Part shown: in pieces, positions 14,491 through 26,695 of the stretch
Layout: the number at the start of each line of letters is the position of its first letter
How positions within the stretch are numbered: position 1 is the stretch's first letter
NCBI GenBank assembly: GCA_022432975.1
Contig: CM039502.1
Location: 21,167,228 to 21,231,227, forward strand
Length of the DNA stretch: 64,000 nt
DNA from: Begonia masoniana
Taxonomy: Eukaryota > Streptophyta > Magnoliopsida > Cucurbitales > Begoniaceae
Direction of reading: 5' to 3'
The notes under the pieces: model-generated
The model's database searches: none
Told to the model about the DNA's origin: nothing
What the model saw: only the letters and a program-made list of their open reading frames with translations
Program-made: the position numbers and the translations under genes

Positions 14491-15398
14491 TCTCGTGACT
14501 TGCTTGACCGAAAGGTCTACACCATACCTCGTCGTCATATCGAGGATCCTTGAGGGTTCCTTGTTTTACGTTGTTTAGGTTGGGTAGCTAGGTTATGTTG
14601 TATTGTCTGGTTAATATGTATGTTGTTTGTTTACTTTCCGCTGATATGAACTGTTCATGCATCACGTTTTCGAAAGTCATGAAAAGGAATTTCTGCATGT
14701 GTTTTTAAGAAAAGGAACGTATATCTGAAATGAAATCTGTAACGAAATCTGAATGAATAAACGTAATCTGTCTGTATCTGGTCACGCGGGATGGGGCTCA
14801 GGCACGGCTGTGCGTGTTGCAAGCGTGTACCCCACCTCTCTAGGTGGAAAGGGTAGTCCGATCGCTGGATGGGCCCTCTCCGCTTAGTGGGTAGAGGTTT
14901 CGGTGACGATTCTGTCTGTCTGTGACGTAATGAATCTGTAATCTGTAATTCTGTATCTGTAATCTGAATCTGAGTATGATTTCTGAATGGCATACGCACG
15001 CCTGCATCTGCATTTACGTAGCTTACTGAGATTTCAATATCTCATATGTGTCTGTATGGTGTAGGTGATCTGCTAGGTGACGTAGATCCAGGTGAGGACG
15101 ACGTTCCTCCTCCTGATGTAGGGACAGTTGATGGATGATGGCCGTGGGAGTGCGCTGAGTAGTCGAGGCGCGATATGACCCGTGGGGATGTATGTATGGA
15201 CTCTGGGGTTATTTTGGGATGTTTTGATCTGATAATTGTATAGAATATTTAGGTTGTTTGGATCTGGATAGGGTGGTTTAAACTGTTGATGAACGTTATA
15301 AAATGTTTTGGTTTAGAACCGTTATTTAAACGTTATAGAAATTCTGGAACTGTTTGGTTGTTTAAATTAAGTGTTATGAATTGTTTTTAGGTTGATAC

Positions 15399-15790
15399 GG
15401 ATAGCTCAGTTTTTAGAGCTATCCACGCAGTTGGACTTCGTAAAGTCTGACACGAGTCGATTGAGTTTAGATTATATATTAATTGGTTGAGTTTAGGTTG
15501 TGAATTGTGGTGATCTTTGGCGTGAAGTAACAGAAATTTGCTCTCTGGAATTCAGGATTCCAGAGAGCTAATTGAGGAAATTGTGAAGCAGGAAGGATAG
15601 AGGGAAAATGTTGAATTCTGCTCTCTGGAATCACGTTCCAGAGAGGCGAAAATGTTAGAGTAAAAAGGTTGGTTGCTCTCTGGAAATCTCAAAAATTTCC
15701 AGAGAGCGAAGTCGCTGCTGTGTGCAGCGAAGTCGCTGCACACTGTGCAGCGACTGGTCGCTGCTGTGTGCAGCGACCGTGCGCTGCCCC
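15399..15790 (+). other. Cluster of perfect hairpins in the LTR tail
   Basis: Hairpins seen: GGATAGCTC/GAGCTATCC (15399-15424, 9-bp stem); GCTCTCTGGAAT/ATTCCAGAGAGC (15540-15568, 12 bp); CTCTCTGGAA/TTCCAGAGAG (15621-15645, 10 bp); GCTCTCTGGAAAT/ATTTCCAGAGAGC (15675-15707, 13 bp); then several GTCGCTGC/GCAGCGAC pairs at 15710-15790. Three share the same CTCTCTGGAA stem. They lie shortly before the LTR end. Confidence 0.8.
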
Positions 15791-16055
15791 ATTCACGAGG
15801 GCAGAATTCCAATTCTGCCCTCCCTTCTTTTTATTGTTTTATTTTAAGTTTCATTAAATGTTTTAGTTTTAATTATTTAATAACGGTTTTGTTTTAAATG
15901 CTTTTAAAGTTTAGTTTTAATTCCGATTTCAGTTCTGATTTCAACTTCAGTTTAGATTCCGCATTAAGTTTTTATTTAAAGCATAGAAAAGTAAAAAGTA
16001 TAAAATGAAAAATTTGTACGGGTAAATAGGTACAGTATTAGGGGTGTTACATTTA

Positions 16056-16067
16056 TGGTATCAGAGC
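16056..16067 (+). other. Primer binding site (initiator Met tRNA)
   Basis: TGGTATCAGAGC, four bases after the LTR end. This is the standard complement to the 3' end of plant initiator tRNA-Met. Confidence 0.9.
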
Positions 16068-16215
16068 CCCCGGGTTTTAAAACCGATTCTGTAGACTGCT
16101 CGACTGCACAGCCACTACGCGGACATCCTTCATCAACTGTAAGTCTGTTTATAGCTTTATTTGATTTTGTTTCTTAGAGATTACTTGTTTTAAATTTTAT
16201 AGGATTTTTATAAAT

Positions 16216-16982
16216 ATGGTTCGAGGAAGGGATCCTAGAGACGACGCGATGGATCGCCTTACGGAGTTCTTAGACCGCCAGTCCCAGCATATGGACCGGC
16301 AAGCGCAGCAAATTACGGACCTAGTAAATCGAGAGCAACAGCGAGAGAATCAGAGGGCTCAGGAGCTGGTAGTCCCCAGTAATCTGGGCATGCAGAGGTT
16401 TCAAGGCCTACGGCCTCCAGTATTCGAAGGCCAGTCATCGGATCCGACGCGTGCCGAGGAATGGATCCGGGTGATGGAGGATATGTTGGCTTATGCCGAG
16501 GTTGGGAACGGGAGCAAGGTGGCGTATGCTACCTTTCACTTAGCGATGGATGCCCGTTTCTGGTGGGATTCCATCAAGGCAACGACGGACGTATCAGTTA
16601 TGACTTGGGATCGATTCAAGTTCTTATTCTTTGACAAGTATTTCAGCCGCACAGTGAGAGTGGCCAAAAGGAACGAGTTTACGCAGCTGAAGCAGACTGG
16701 TTCAGTTGCGGATTATATTCGGAGGTTTGAGGCATTGTCCAGGTTTGCACCTCGTCTTGTCAGTGATAACGAGGAGAAGGTGCACCAGTTTATGGAGGGA
16801 CTTAATCCGGAGATACGGATGCATGTTGTGGTCTCAGGTATTATCGACGTACCTTTTTCTGACATCACAGCTAGAGCTCTGGACATAGAGGCTGCCAGGG
16901 CCACTTGTATTAGACCGAGGGAGCCAGCGAAGGGCTTCTTCCGAGAGATCCGTCCTCAGTCTCGGAATCAGGGATGGCAGCC
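16216..16982 (+). pseudogene. Outer element Gag, N-terminal part, split by insertion
   Basis: Starts MVRGRDPRDD, the same MVRG start as the nested element. It has the retrotransposon gag core (AEEWIRVMEDML, then FWWDSIKA, FFDKYFSRTV, FTQLKQTGSVADYI, FAPRL) at about residues 75-205. At 16983 the reading frame runs into the nested element's LTR and stops shortly after. The frame resumes at 26701 after one copy of the CAGCC duplication is removed, so gag-pol was one continuous frame before insertion. The protein would form the particle coat. Confidence 0.93.
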
Positions 16983-19528
16983 TGTAACGACCCGAGGAGG
17001 ATCGTCACGTGTCATGACTTTCCTTTAAACTTATCCGTACTTTTATACCTCTGTAATCGTAGTATACTTTTTTTTTTTTTTCTCAGACTTATATCATATC
17101 TCATCTTAACTTAAATTCGCTGAATAACCGCGTTTAGCTTTCACTCCTGCCGATCGCTAAACGACAAACATCCAGTTGTTCTACCGGCCTGCACGTGCAT
17201 CTCACATGATTCATTAAACATCTATCGGCAGGCACACATATTTGCATCTGCCGACAGTCACGTGCAACTCGTGTGACCAATTAAAACACCGTTCAATTAT
17301 ACAACGGAAGCCACCTACATCTGCCGATGAGAGAACAATAGACGATGCTCTCATCTGCCGATGGCAAATACTCTATATCTGCCGATGACGTGGTATCACA
17401 CCTTCCGGTAACTTAACTCACTACCCATACCGATCGCCAGATAACAGACATTGTCGTCATCTGCCGATGGCTTAAGACAACTACATCCTCCGACAGATTA
17501 ACTCACCATCTGCCGATGATACGTCCCATGTCTGCCGATGAGAGAACCATAAGCGAGGCTCTCATCTGCCGATGGCAAATACCCCTTATCTGCCGGTGAC
17601 GTCAGCCGGAAGACAAATACTCTTCCTCTTCCGTTGACGTTCTCCGGAAGTCAAACTTACCCGACTCCCATCACAACTCTCCTGCCGATGACGTCAGCCG
17701 GAAGACAAATACTTTTCCTCTTCCGATGACGTCCTCCGGAAGTCAAACTTACCCGACTCCCATCACAACCCTCCTGCCGATGACGTCAGCCGGAAGACAA
17801 ATACTTTTCCTCTTCCGATGACGTCCTCCGGAAGACAGACTCATTTCCTCCATCATCCCTCGGCATCAGACATTCCCCTTTTTATTTTAGACTTCTATCT
17901 AGATAAATGTAAACCTCATAACTTAAATCTTAATGGCCAAAGCTCATCAGAATAAATCATGAACTCATTCAAACTCACACAGCGGAAGACTTAATTAAAA
18001 TAGTTCATTTGATAACTATAGCTATATCTTCGGACTCTGAAATTAAGACAGGCAGTTTCTGAAATCCCAAATTGTTAAATAATCCGAACCTACTTGACTT
18101 GGCTTCTTAAAAACTTCATTAAAACTTATACGAGCTTTAACCAGAATTCCTCATTCGCCATCCAGCCACAGATTTCACACTGATCACCTCCAGCAACCGA
18201 GCTTAGACATTTTCATCAACTTTGAATTCCTCACCTGATATTTCTTCACCTACATCATAAGGTGTAACTGTAAGCCTAAGGCTTAGTAAGGAATGCAAAC
18301 TATTATGAGTTCATGAATGCATAACTTGGAGAAAAACATGCTCATAAGTCTTTTCTTTTCATGTATTTATCTTAATCATCATTCATAATCGTATCTCGTA
18401 TTCATTGTTCATAATCATCATTCGTAGACATGCTCATATTCATCATTCCTTTCATCATTCATATTCTTCATTACATTATGTGGTTTAAGGGAGGATTTGT
18501 GCCGGTAAAGGGGGTTCGACAGTGAGTTTGATCATGGTCCCTACTGCGGGTCGTATTCATATGTCCTACTGCGGACTGTGACATACGCCGAACCACCCCC
18601 AACCCTCACTTAACCACGTTGCATAAGTTTTATCTTCTTATTTTATTCATGAGAAAACATATTTCAAAACATTTTCATATGCTTGAGAAGTAAAACATGA
18701 TGCATAACATAAATGCACTTAATCATCGAACTAAGACAGGGGAGTACATGAGAATAACAGAACCATATCCATCGACATTTCATCAAACATATAGCAGACA
18801 ATGTTCACTAAATCTAACTTAATCCTTTGATGTAGGGCCCTATTGGCCGGAAACTTAATACATTCACTTACCTGGATTCCTTAGCAACTTGAATCACCTT
18901 CTCTTCAACTTCTTCACCTAACACATTTCACATTACAGTAGTTAAAATAAAGTCCTAAAAGTTCTAATCGAAAGTCATCCTAGAATCTAACAGCTAAGGT
19001 TCTCTGTGCAGTCTGAAATCCAAAACCGAAACAGCTAGATATAGCTATCGATTAAACGGGTTCGGTTATATAAAAGGTCCAGAATCGATTTAAGGGTGAC
19101 ATTACCAAATGAAGATAAAGAACGATAACCAACTGACTCAGCCATTGAAGAGCCCGAAAGTACAAGTTCAACTGAAAACAGAGTTCTAAATGACTACCCG
19201 GCATCTACATTGTCAAAATCTTACCTAGAATGCGGGTTATCGGAGTGGAGGCTGAAAAACCAGTTGCTGGGGAGGAAAAAGGCTCCAGAGAAGAAGGGAG
19301 TCGCCGAGAGGAAATGTCGGCTGCAGTGAGGTTTTAAATGAGATTTAAGGTTTCCATTTTCTATTTATACCTAATCCTTCAATCTTTATTACAAAATTGC
19401 CACTCAACCTAGTTTTACTCAACTTGTAATGAATTTGCCTCAACGTTAAATTTAATCATAAAGGTTAAATAAGGGTAACAATTAGAATGGTCAGAAAAAT
19501 TCACCTGGCCGAAATGTCGGGTGTTACA
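16983..19528 (-). repeat. 3' LTR of the inner gypsy element (2546 bp)
   Basis: Bounded by TGTAACGACC and GTGTTACA in plus view. It contains the motif CCGATCGCTAAACGACAAAC (17150-17169), many TCTGCCGATG words (17340-17550), and a 92-bp tandem repeat with CRE-like TGACGTCA sites. The donor-like ACTTACCTGG lies at 18866-18875 in plus view. Confidence 0.97.
17590..17834 (-). repeat. 92-bp tandem repeat with TGACGTCA palindromes
   Basis: Copies start at 17590, 17682 and 17774 (the last is partial) with CTGCCGRTGACGTCAGCCGG. TGACGTCA is at 17597, 17689 and 17781; this palindrome is a classic bZIP (CRE/TGA-type) binding site. The same block is in the other LTR from 24757. Related CCGATGACGTCAGTCGG is in the solo LTR at about 34208-34224. 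Confidence 0.9.
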
Positions 19529-19545
19529 TCCACCCCTCCTTAAAC
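19529..19545 (-). other. Polypurine tract of the inner element
   Basis: On the minus strand AAGGAGGGGTGGA lies immediately before the 3' LTR, the expected site of plus-strand DNA priming. Confidence 0.85.
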
Positions 19546-19569
19546 AAAATTTTCGTCCCCGAAAATTGG

Positions 19570-22500
19570 TCAAGCAAAGAGTTCTGGATACTTGTCCAAC
19601 ATATCCTGCTGCAGTTCCCATGTAGCTTCTTCAATACCATGATTCTTCCACAAAACCTTAACCAACAAGATTTCCTTATTCCTTAGAGTCTTCACTGCAG
19701 AATCCAAAATTTGTACTGGTTTCTCTTCATACACCAAATTAGGCTCAACTTCAATTTCCATTGGTTTAACAACTTGAGTCGGATCACGTATGCATTTCCT
19801 CAGCATAGACACATGAAAGACATTGTGAACCTTTTCCAAAGATGGAGGCAAAAGTAACCTATAGGCTGTACTGCCAATTCTTGCTAAGACAGGGAATGGT
19901 CCAACGAATCGTGGATTAAGCTTTCCCTTCTTACCAAATCTTAAGACTCCTCTAAATGGTGAAATCTTCAGGAAAACTTCATCGCCAACAGAAAATTCAA
20001 GATCTCTTCTTCTTTGGTCCGCATAACTCTTCTGTCGACTTTGTGCAGTTAACATCCTTTTCCTAATGACCGTAATCTTATCTGACATCTGTTGTAGAAT
20101 CTCAGGGCCCAATAACTTCGCTTCACCAACCTCATCCCAGTACAAAGGTGACCTACATTTCCTGCCATACAAAGCTTCATAGGGTGCCATACCAATGGTG
20201 GACTGGTAACTATTGTTGTAAGAAAACTCAATCAGAGGTAGGTGTCTACTCCATGTAGTCTGAAAGTCAAGCACACATGCTCTCAACATATCCTCGAGTA
20301 TCTGAATGGTCCTCTCGGATTGTCCATCCGTCTGCGGGTGAAAAGCGGTGCTGAAGGATAACTTTGTGCCTAAGGTACCTTGTAAACTTTTCCAGAATCG
20401 GGAGGTGAATCTAGGGTCACGATCAGAGACTATGGATACGGGAATCCCATGCAATCTGATAATTTCTTGAACGTAAAGATTAGCAAGTTGGTCCATCGTG
20501 TAGGTTGTCTTGACAGGTAAGAAATGAGCCGATTTCGACAGTCTATCAATCACTACCCAAATACTATCATGTCCCTTAGTTGACTTAGGTAATCCTACAA
20601 TGAAATCCATAGCTATGTGTTCCCATTTCCATTCGGGAATAGGTAGAGGTTGAAGGGTACCTCCTGGTCGTTGGTGCTCTACTTTAACTTGCTGACATAC
20701 TAAGCATGACTCTACACACATGGCAACATCCCTCTTCATATTCGGCCACCAATAATGTAATCTTAAATCTCGGTACATCTTAGTACTACCAGGATGTACA
20801 GAAAAGGAAGACGAGTGAGCCTCGGCCAAAATCGACTTACGTAATTCCTTATCATCCGGAATATACCACCTATTCCTAAACATCAGAATACCATTCTTGG
20901 TAAGACTGAACTCCGAGGAGACATCCTTCTGCTTACACACCATACTACTATTTTCCTTTGAATCTTTCTGTTGTGCCTCCTTAATTCTTTCTATGATAGT
21001 TGGTCTAATAGTAACATCGGCTAGTAAGGCTGACAACTCTGGAACTAGTTCCAATTCAAACTTCTGAACTTCAGTCCTCAAGGGTGCGGACAAAACTGAC
21101 ACTGCGGGTTGCATTGTCTTTGACATTCTGCTCAAAGCATCGGCTACAGCATTAGCCTTACCCGGGTGGTACTTGATTTCAAAGTCATAGTCCTTAACAA
21201 ATTCTAACCAACGTCTTTGTCTCATGTTTAATTCCTTTTGGGTGAAAAGATACTTTAAACTCCTGTGGTCAGAAAATACATCGCACTGTTGTCCATACAA
21301 GTAGTGCCTCCAAATTTTTAAAGCAAAAACAACTGCAGCTAGCTCTAAATCATGAGTGGGGTAATTCTGTTCATAACCTTTTAGCTGCCTAGAGGCATAC
21401 GCCACAACTTTACCTTCTTGCATCAAAACACATCCCAAACCAATCTTGGATGCGTCACAATAAACACTAAATTTTCCTTCTTCAGTTGGGAGAGTTAATA
21501 GCGGGGCTGTCGTTAACTTCTGTTTCAATGATTGGAAGCTATCTTCACAAGCTTCGGTCCAAAAGTACTTGAGGTCCTTCTTGGTTAAATTGGTCAAAGG
21601 TTTAGCTATCATAGAGAATCCTTTAATGAACTTTCTATAGTAGCCAGCCAGACCAAGGAAACTTCGAACTTCACTGACATTCTTTGGCTGTGGCCAATCC
21701 TTAACGGCCTGAACCTTAGTTGGATCTACTGATATGCCCTCAGCAGAAATGACATGACCTAAAAAGTTGACCTTATCCAGCCAAAATTCACATTTGGACA
21801 ATTTGGCATAAAGCTGCTGCTGTTTTAAGGTTGATAATACTATTCTCAAATGTTCTGCATGGTCGGTTTCAGTCTGTGAGTATATTAAAATGTCATCTAT
21901 AAACACAACTACAAACTTATCCAGGTACTCACGAAACACTCGGTTCATCAAGTCCATGAAAGCTGCAGGCGCGTTAGTCAGTCCAAATGACATCACAAGA
22001 AATTCATAATGTCCGTAGCGGGTTCTGAAGGCTGTCTTTGGTATATCTCCTTCCTTAACCTTCAGTTGGTAATAACCCGAACGTAAGTCAATCTTTGAGA
22101 ATACCTTAGCTCCTTGTAGTTGGTCAAACAGGTCATCAATCCGGGGTAAAGGATATTTATTCTTGACTGTCAGCTTATTTAGTTCTCTGTAGTCTATACA
22201 CATTCTAAGAGAACCATCTTTCTTCTTAACGAAAAGGACAGGTGCGCCCCAGGGAGAACTACTAGAACGTATAAATCCCTTGTCAACTAATTCCTGTAGT
22301 TGGACCTTTAATTCTTTCAACTCAACAGGTGCCATTCGATAAGGGTTCTTAGACACAGGTAATGCCTCGGGGTATGTATCAATCACAAATTCTATCTCTC
22401 TATCGGGTGGTAGTCCCGGTAAGTCGTCCAAGAATGCTTCAGGAAACTCTCGTACGGTAGGAATACCTTGTAATTCCACTTTATTCTTTACTCGGACATC

Positions 22501-23991
22501 CATTATGTTAGCTAGGTAACTCAAGCAACCACTCTTCAGTAACCGTTGAGTCACTAGTGAGGATATGATTGGTATCTTACTCATCTTTGGAATAGCTTGG
22601 AAGGTATACCGATCTCCATTTGGGGGTCGGAAATCAACTAGGCCAGACCTACAACTAATCGTGGCATAATGCCTAAATAACCAATCCATTCCTAAAATAA
22701 TCTCATATCCTTTCATGTCAATCATAATCAGTTCTACATATAGCTCCTTATCTCCTAAGGACAAAACATCACCCTTCAACATTTGCTCAGAATGTAAAGA
22801 CTTCCCTGATGGTAACATAACTCTATACGGTTTATCAACTGGCGAAAGTTCTAACTTATGTTTACACACAAACAGGGTTGCTATGAATGAGTGTGTGGCT
22901 CCCGTATCAATAAGTGTATAAGCAGAAAAACCACAAACCATAATGGTACCTGATATGACCGTGTGTGGTTCAACATCTTCATCCTCCATCATAGCATAGA
23001 CTCTTGGTGCAACTCTAATTCGATTCGGGTCTGATGGCATCGGGCAGTCTCTGGCTATGTGTCCAACCTTGTCGCATCTATAGCAACGGCCAGAGTGCAG
23101 CTTGCACTCCCCATGGTGATTCTTCTGACAGTTGGAACATAGGGGAGCCGAAGGTCGCTTTCCTCTTCCTTGGTCATCACTTGGATTGAAGGATCTCTTA
23201 ACACCTTGCTGTTGTTGTTGCTGGTTTCTGTTCTGCTGGGGTTGCCATCCCTTGTTCTGCCGTGGTGGTGGTTGAGTCTCCTTAGTGAACTTCCTTGGCT
23301 GTTCACGCTGTGCATAAGCTGTCATCTCAGCCTCCTCCAATTCCAGGGCCTTAGCCGTCACTTCGCCATAAGGTATATTGTGTATCCCAGAAGTCTTTAC
23401 CTTCACATACAAACTCGGCTTCAGTCCTTGAACAAATTGGTAAATCTTGTCTTCATCATTCTCAACCAGTCGGGGAGCAAACCGTGACAAAGCATCGAAT
23501 TTGCATATATAATCCGTCACAGAGCCAGTTTGCCGCAGGTTCATGAATTCTTTCTTCTTGCTGGCCTGAACGGTCCTATTGAAGTACTTGTCAAAGAAGG
23601 CAGTCTTAAACATATCCCAAGTCATAGTCTCTGCATTAACAGTGCTCTGAAGAGAATCCCACCAATGCCTTGCATTCAGCTCCAAATGATAGACAGCATA
23701 GGTGACTCTATCTCCTTCATCAACTTTCGCATACTTAAACATGTCCTCTACTTTTCGGATCCATTCCTCAGCATAAATAGGGTCAGAAACTTGGCCATTG
23801 AATGTCGGTGGTCTGAGCCTGTGGAAGCGCTCACCCCCATGATCATGAGTTACATTAGAGCTGGAGTTCCCAAGCTCTTCTCTAGTAATCACTAGTTGCT
23901 CTATTTGTCGTGATTGGCGATTAACTAATTCTATTAGCTGAGCAACGGTGGTACTATCCACGTTGTCTTCCCTCTGTTGACCTCTTACCAT
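19570..23991 (-). CDS. Gag-pol polyprotein of the inner chromovirus, uninterrupted
   Basis: One open frame. An upstream ATG at 24021 would give 1483 residues, but I prefer ATG 23991 (1473 residues). It matches the MVRG start of the outer element and follows an acceptor-like TTGTTTAG. In the 1483-residue numbering: Gag core at 85-200; CCHC zinc knuckle C313-C316-H321-C326; aspartic protease DTG at 372-374; reverse transcriptase with Asp645 and FIDD (Asp709-Asp710); RNase H with Asp856, Glu893 and Asp918; integrase zinc-binding H1069, H1076, C1106, C1109; integrase core Asp1139, Asp1200, Glu1236 (35-residue spacing); chromodomain-like C-terminus at 1434-1483. Every catalytic residue I checked is present. 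Chromodomain-type tails in this clade are thought to guide integration into heterochromatin. It could be active; expression is unknown. Confidence 0.96.
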   Translation of the reverse strand: MVRGQQREDNVDSTTVAQLIELVNRQSRQIEQLVITREELGNSSSNVTHDHGGERFHRLRPPTFNGQVSDPIYAEEWIRKVEDMFKYAKVDEGDRVTYAVYHLELNARHWWDSLQSTVNAETMTWDMFKTAFFDKYFNRTVQASKKKEFMNLRQTGSVTDYICKFDALSRFAPRLVENDEDKIYQFVQGLKPSLYVKVKTSGIHNIPYGEVTAKALELEEAEMTAYAQREQPRKFTKETQPPPRQNKGWQPQQNRNQQQQQQGVKRSFNPSDDQGRGKRPSAPLCSNCQKNHHGECKLHSGRCYRCDKVGHIARDCPMPSDPNRIRVAPRVYAMMEDEDVEPHTVISGTIMVCGFSAYTLIDTGATHSFIATLFVCKHKLELSPVDKPYRVMLPSGKSLHSEQMLKGDVLSLGDKELYVELIMIDMKGYEIILGMDWLFRHYATISCRSGLVDFRPPNGDRYTFQAIPKMSKIPIISSLVTQRLLKSGCLSYLANIMDVRVKNKVELQGIPTVREFPEAFLDDLPGLPPDREIEFVIDTYPEALPVSKNPYRMAPVELKELKVQLQELVDKGFIRSSSSPWGAPVLFVKKKDGSLRMCIDYRELNKLTVKNKYPLPRIDDLFDQLQGAKVFSKIDLRSGYYQLKVKEGDIPKTAFRTRYGHYEFLVMSFGLTNAPAAFMDLMNRVFREYLDKFVVVFIDDILIYSQTETDHAEHLRIVLSTLKQQQLYAKLSKCEFWLDKVNFLGHVISAEGISVDPTKVQAVKDWPQPKNVSEVRSFLGLAGYYRKFIKGFSMIAKPLTNLTKKDLKYFWTEACEDSFQSLKQKLTTAPLLTLPTEEGKFSVYCDASKIGLGCVLMQEGKVVAYASRQLKGYEQNYPTHDLELAAVVFALKIWRHYLYGQQCDVFSDHRSLKYLFTQKELNMRQRRWLEFVKDYDFEIKYHPGKANAVADALSRMSKTMQPAVSVLSAPLRTEVQKFELELVPELSALLADVTIRPTIIERIKEAQQKDSKENSSMVCKQKDVSSEFSLTKNGILMFRNRWYIPDDKELRKSILAEAHSSSFSVHPGSTKMYRDLRLHYWWPNMKRDVAMCVESCLVCQQVKVEHQRPGGTLQPLPIPEWKWEHIAMDFIVGLPKSTKGHDSIWVVIDRLSKSAHFLPVKTTYTMDQLANLYVQEIIRLHGIPVSIVSDRDPRFTSRFWKSLQGTLGTKLSFSTAFHPQTDGQSERTIQILEDMLRACVLDFQTTWSRHLPLIEFSYNNSYQSTIGMAPYEALYGRKCRSPLYWDEVGEAKLLGPEILQQMSDKITVIRKRMLTAQSRQKSYADQRRRDLEFSVGDEVFLKISPFRGVLRFGKKGKLNPRFVGPFPVLARIGSTAYRLLLPPSLEKVHNVFHVSMLRKCIRDPTQVVKPMEIEVEPNLVYEEKPVQILDSAVKTLRNKEILLVKVLWKNHGIEEATWELQQDMLDKYPELFA

Positions 23992-24135
23992 CTTGAGATT
24001 CCTAAACAATAATAGAAACACATCTTAACATAATGACATCACTAGAATCGTAAACACTTACAGTTGTTGGAGAGTACTCAGGTGGCAATCTGTGCTGGAA
24101 GGCAGTCTACAGAACCGATTTTAGAACCTGGTTTA

Positions 24136-24147
24136 GCTCTGATACCA
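24136..24147 (-). other. Primer binding site of the inner element
   Basis: Minus strand TGGTATCAGAGC, four bases from the LTR edge at 24152, complementary to initiator tRNA-Met. Confidence 0.9.
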
Positions 24148-26032
24148 TAATTGTAACGACCCGAGGAGGATCGTCACGTGTCATGACTTTCCTTTAAACT
24201 TATCCGTACTTTTATACCTCTGTAATCGTAGTATACTTTTTTTTTTTTCTCAGACTTATATCATATCTCATCTTAACTTAAATTCGCTGAATAACCGCGT
24301 TTAGCTTTCACTCCTGCCGATCGCTAAACGACAAACATCCAGTTGTTCTACCGGCCTGCACGTGCATCTCACATGATTCATTAAACATCTATCGGCAGGC
24401 ACACATATTTGCATCTGCCGACAGTCACGTGCAACTCGTGTGACCAATTAAAACACCGTTCAATTATACAACGGAAGCCACCTACATCTGCCGATGAGAG
24501 AACAATAGACGATGCTCTCATCTGCCGATGGCAAATACTCTATATCTGCCGATGACGTGGTATCACACCTTCCGGTAACTTAACTCACTACCCATACCGA
24601 TCGCCAGATAACAGACATTGTCGTCATCTGCCGATGGCTTAAGACAACTACATCCTCCGACAGATTAACTCACCATCTGCCGATGATACGTCCCATGTCT
24701 GCCGATGAGAGAACCATAAGCGAGGCTCTCATCTGCCGATGGCAAATACCCCTTATCTGCCGGTGACGTCAGCCGGAAGACAAATACTCTTCCTCTTCCG
24801 TTGACGTTCTCCGGAAGTCAAACTTACCCGACTCCCATCACAACTCTCCTGCCGATGACGTCAGCCGGAAGACAAATACTTTTCCTCTTCCGATGACGTC
24901 CTCCGGAAGTCAAACTTACCCGACTCCCATCACAACCCTCCTGCCGATGACGTCAGCCGGAAGACAAATACTTTTCCTCTTCCGATGACGTCCTCCGGAA
25001 GACAGACTCATTTCCTCCATCATCCCTCGGCATCAGACATTCCCCTTTTTATTTTAGACTTCTATCTAGATAAATGTAAACCTCATAACTTAAATCTTAA
25101 TGGCCAAAGCTCATCAGAATAAATCATGAACTCATTCAAACTCACACAGCGGAAGACTTAATTAAAATAGTTCATTTGATAACTATAGCTATATCTTCGG
25201 ACTCTGAAATTAAGACAGGTAGTTTCTGAAATCCCAAATTGTTAAATAATCCGAACCTACTTGACTTGGCTTCTTAAAAACTTCATTAAAACTTATACGA
25301 GCTTTAACCAGAATTCCTCATTCGCCATCCAGCCACAGATTTCACACTGATCACCTCCAGCAACCGAGCTTAGACATTTTCATCAACTTTGAATTCCTCA
25401 CCTGATATTTCTTCACCTACATCATAAGGTGTAACTGTAAGCCTAAGGCTTAGTAAGGAATGCAAACTATTATGAGTTCATGAATGCATAACTTGGAGAA
25501 AAACATGCTCATAAGTCTTTTCTTTTCATGTATTTATCTTAATCATCATTCATAATCGTATCTCGTATTCATTGTTCATAATCATCATTCGTAGACATGC
25601 TCATATTCATCATTCCTTTCATCATTCATATTCTTCATTACATTATGTGGTTTAAGGGAGGATTTGTGCCGGTAAAGGGGGTTCGACAGTGAGTTTGATC
25701 ATGGTCCCTACTGCGGGTCGTATTCATATGTCCTACTGCGGACTGTGACATACGCCGAACCACCCCCAACCCTCACTTAACCACGTTGCATAAGTTTTAT
25801 CTTCTTATTTTATTCATGAGAAAACATATTTCAAAACATTTTCATATGCTTGAGAAGTAAAACATGATGCATAACATAAATGCACTTAATCATCGAACTA
25901 AGACAGGGGAGTACATGAGAATAACAGAACCATATCCATCGACATTTCATCAAACATATAGCAGACAATGTTCACTAAATCTAACTTAATCCTTTGATGT
26001 AGGGCCCTATTGGCCGGAAACTTAATACATTC

Positions 26033-26042
26033 ACTTACCTGG
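26033..26042 (-). promoter_or_regulatory. Splice-donor-like site in the inner LTR
   Basis: Minus strand CCAG|GTAAGT, an excellent plant 5' splice site, downstream of the TATA box. Equivalent sites occur in both solo gypsy LTRs (35120-35129; 56987-56996). A splice to the acceptor-like TTGTTTAG before the gag ATG would remove about 2 kb, including the CCGATG-rich block. This is inferred. Confidence 0.5.
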
Positions 26043-26528
26043 ATTCCTTAGCAACTTGAATCACCTTCTCTTCAACTTCTTCACCTAACACATTTCACAT
26101 TACAGTAGTTAAAATAAAGTCCTAAAAGTTCTAATCGAAAGTCATCCTAGAATCTAACAGCTAAGGTTCTCTGTGCAGTCTGAAATCCAAAACCGAAACA
26201 GCTAGATATAGCTATCGATTAAACGGGTTCGGTTATATAAAAGGTCCAGAATCGATTTAAGGGTGACATTACCAAATGAAGATAAAGAACGATAACCAAC
26301 TGACTCAGCCATTGAAGAGCCCGAAAGTACAAGTTCAACTGAAAACAGAGTTCTAAATGACTACCCGGCATCTACATTGTCAAAATCTTACCTAGAATGC
26401 GGGTTATCGGAGTGGAGGCTGAAAAACCAGTTGCTGGGGAGGAAAAAGGCTCCAGAGAAAAAGGGAGTCGCCGAGAGGAAATGTCGGCTGCAGTGAGGTT
26501 TTAAATGAGATTTAAGGTTTCCATTTTC

Positions 26529-26536
26529 TATTTATA
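26529..26536 (-). promoter_or_regulatory. TATA box of the inner element's 5' LTR
   Basis: Minus strand GG-TATAAATA-GAAAATGG, about 160 bp from the LTR start, where a U3 promoter is expected. Confidence 0.7.
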
Positions 26537-26695
26537 CCTAATCCTTCAATCTTTATTACAAAATTGCCACTCAACCTAGTTTTACTCAACTTGTAATGAA
26601 TTTGCCTCAACGTTAAATTTAATCATAAAGGTTAAATAAGGGTAACAATTAGAATGGTCAGAAAAATTCACCTGGCCGAAATGTCGGGTGTTACA

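Larger units (their letters stand above)
13508..16051 (+). repeat. 5' LTR of the outer gypsy element (2544 bp)
   Basis: TGTAATATCC at the start, GTGTTACA at the end, followed by a PBS. It contains a (TAT)n run (13538-13560), a TATA box, a GC-rich leader, a splice-donor-like AGGTAAGT, and a hairpin cluster in its last 650 bp. I counted about a dozen substitutions against the 3' LTR in the first 1.4 kb (under 1%), so it is older than the element nested within it. Confidence 0.95.
16983..26695 (-). mobile_element. Inner, young, structurally complete Tekay-like gypsy element
   Basis: Flanked by perfect 5-bp duplications CAGCC (16978-16982 and 26696-26700). It runs opposite to its host element: on the minus strand it starts TGTAACACCCG and ends GGGTCGTTACA. 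It has two near-identical LTRs, a PBS, a polypurine tract and an uninterrupted gag-pol frame. Left and right LTRs differ by at least two substitutions (aggCagt/aggTagt near 18048 and 25219; agaaGaag/agaaAaag near 19280 and 26460) and a 14-versus-12 T run. This is about 0.1% divergence and marks a very recent insertion. Confidence 0.97.
24152..26695 (-). repeat. 5' LTR of the inner gypsy element (2544 bp)
   Basis: Near-identical to 16983-19528. In element orientation (right to left) it has a TATA box about 160 bp in, a leader of roughly 460 nt, a donor-like CCAGGTAAGTGAATG (minus strand of 26028-26042), the CCGATG-rich block, and CCGATCGCTAAACGACAAAC (24317-24336 in plus view) near its downstream end. 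Confidence 0.97.
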
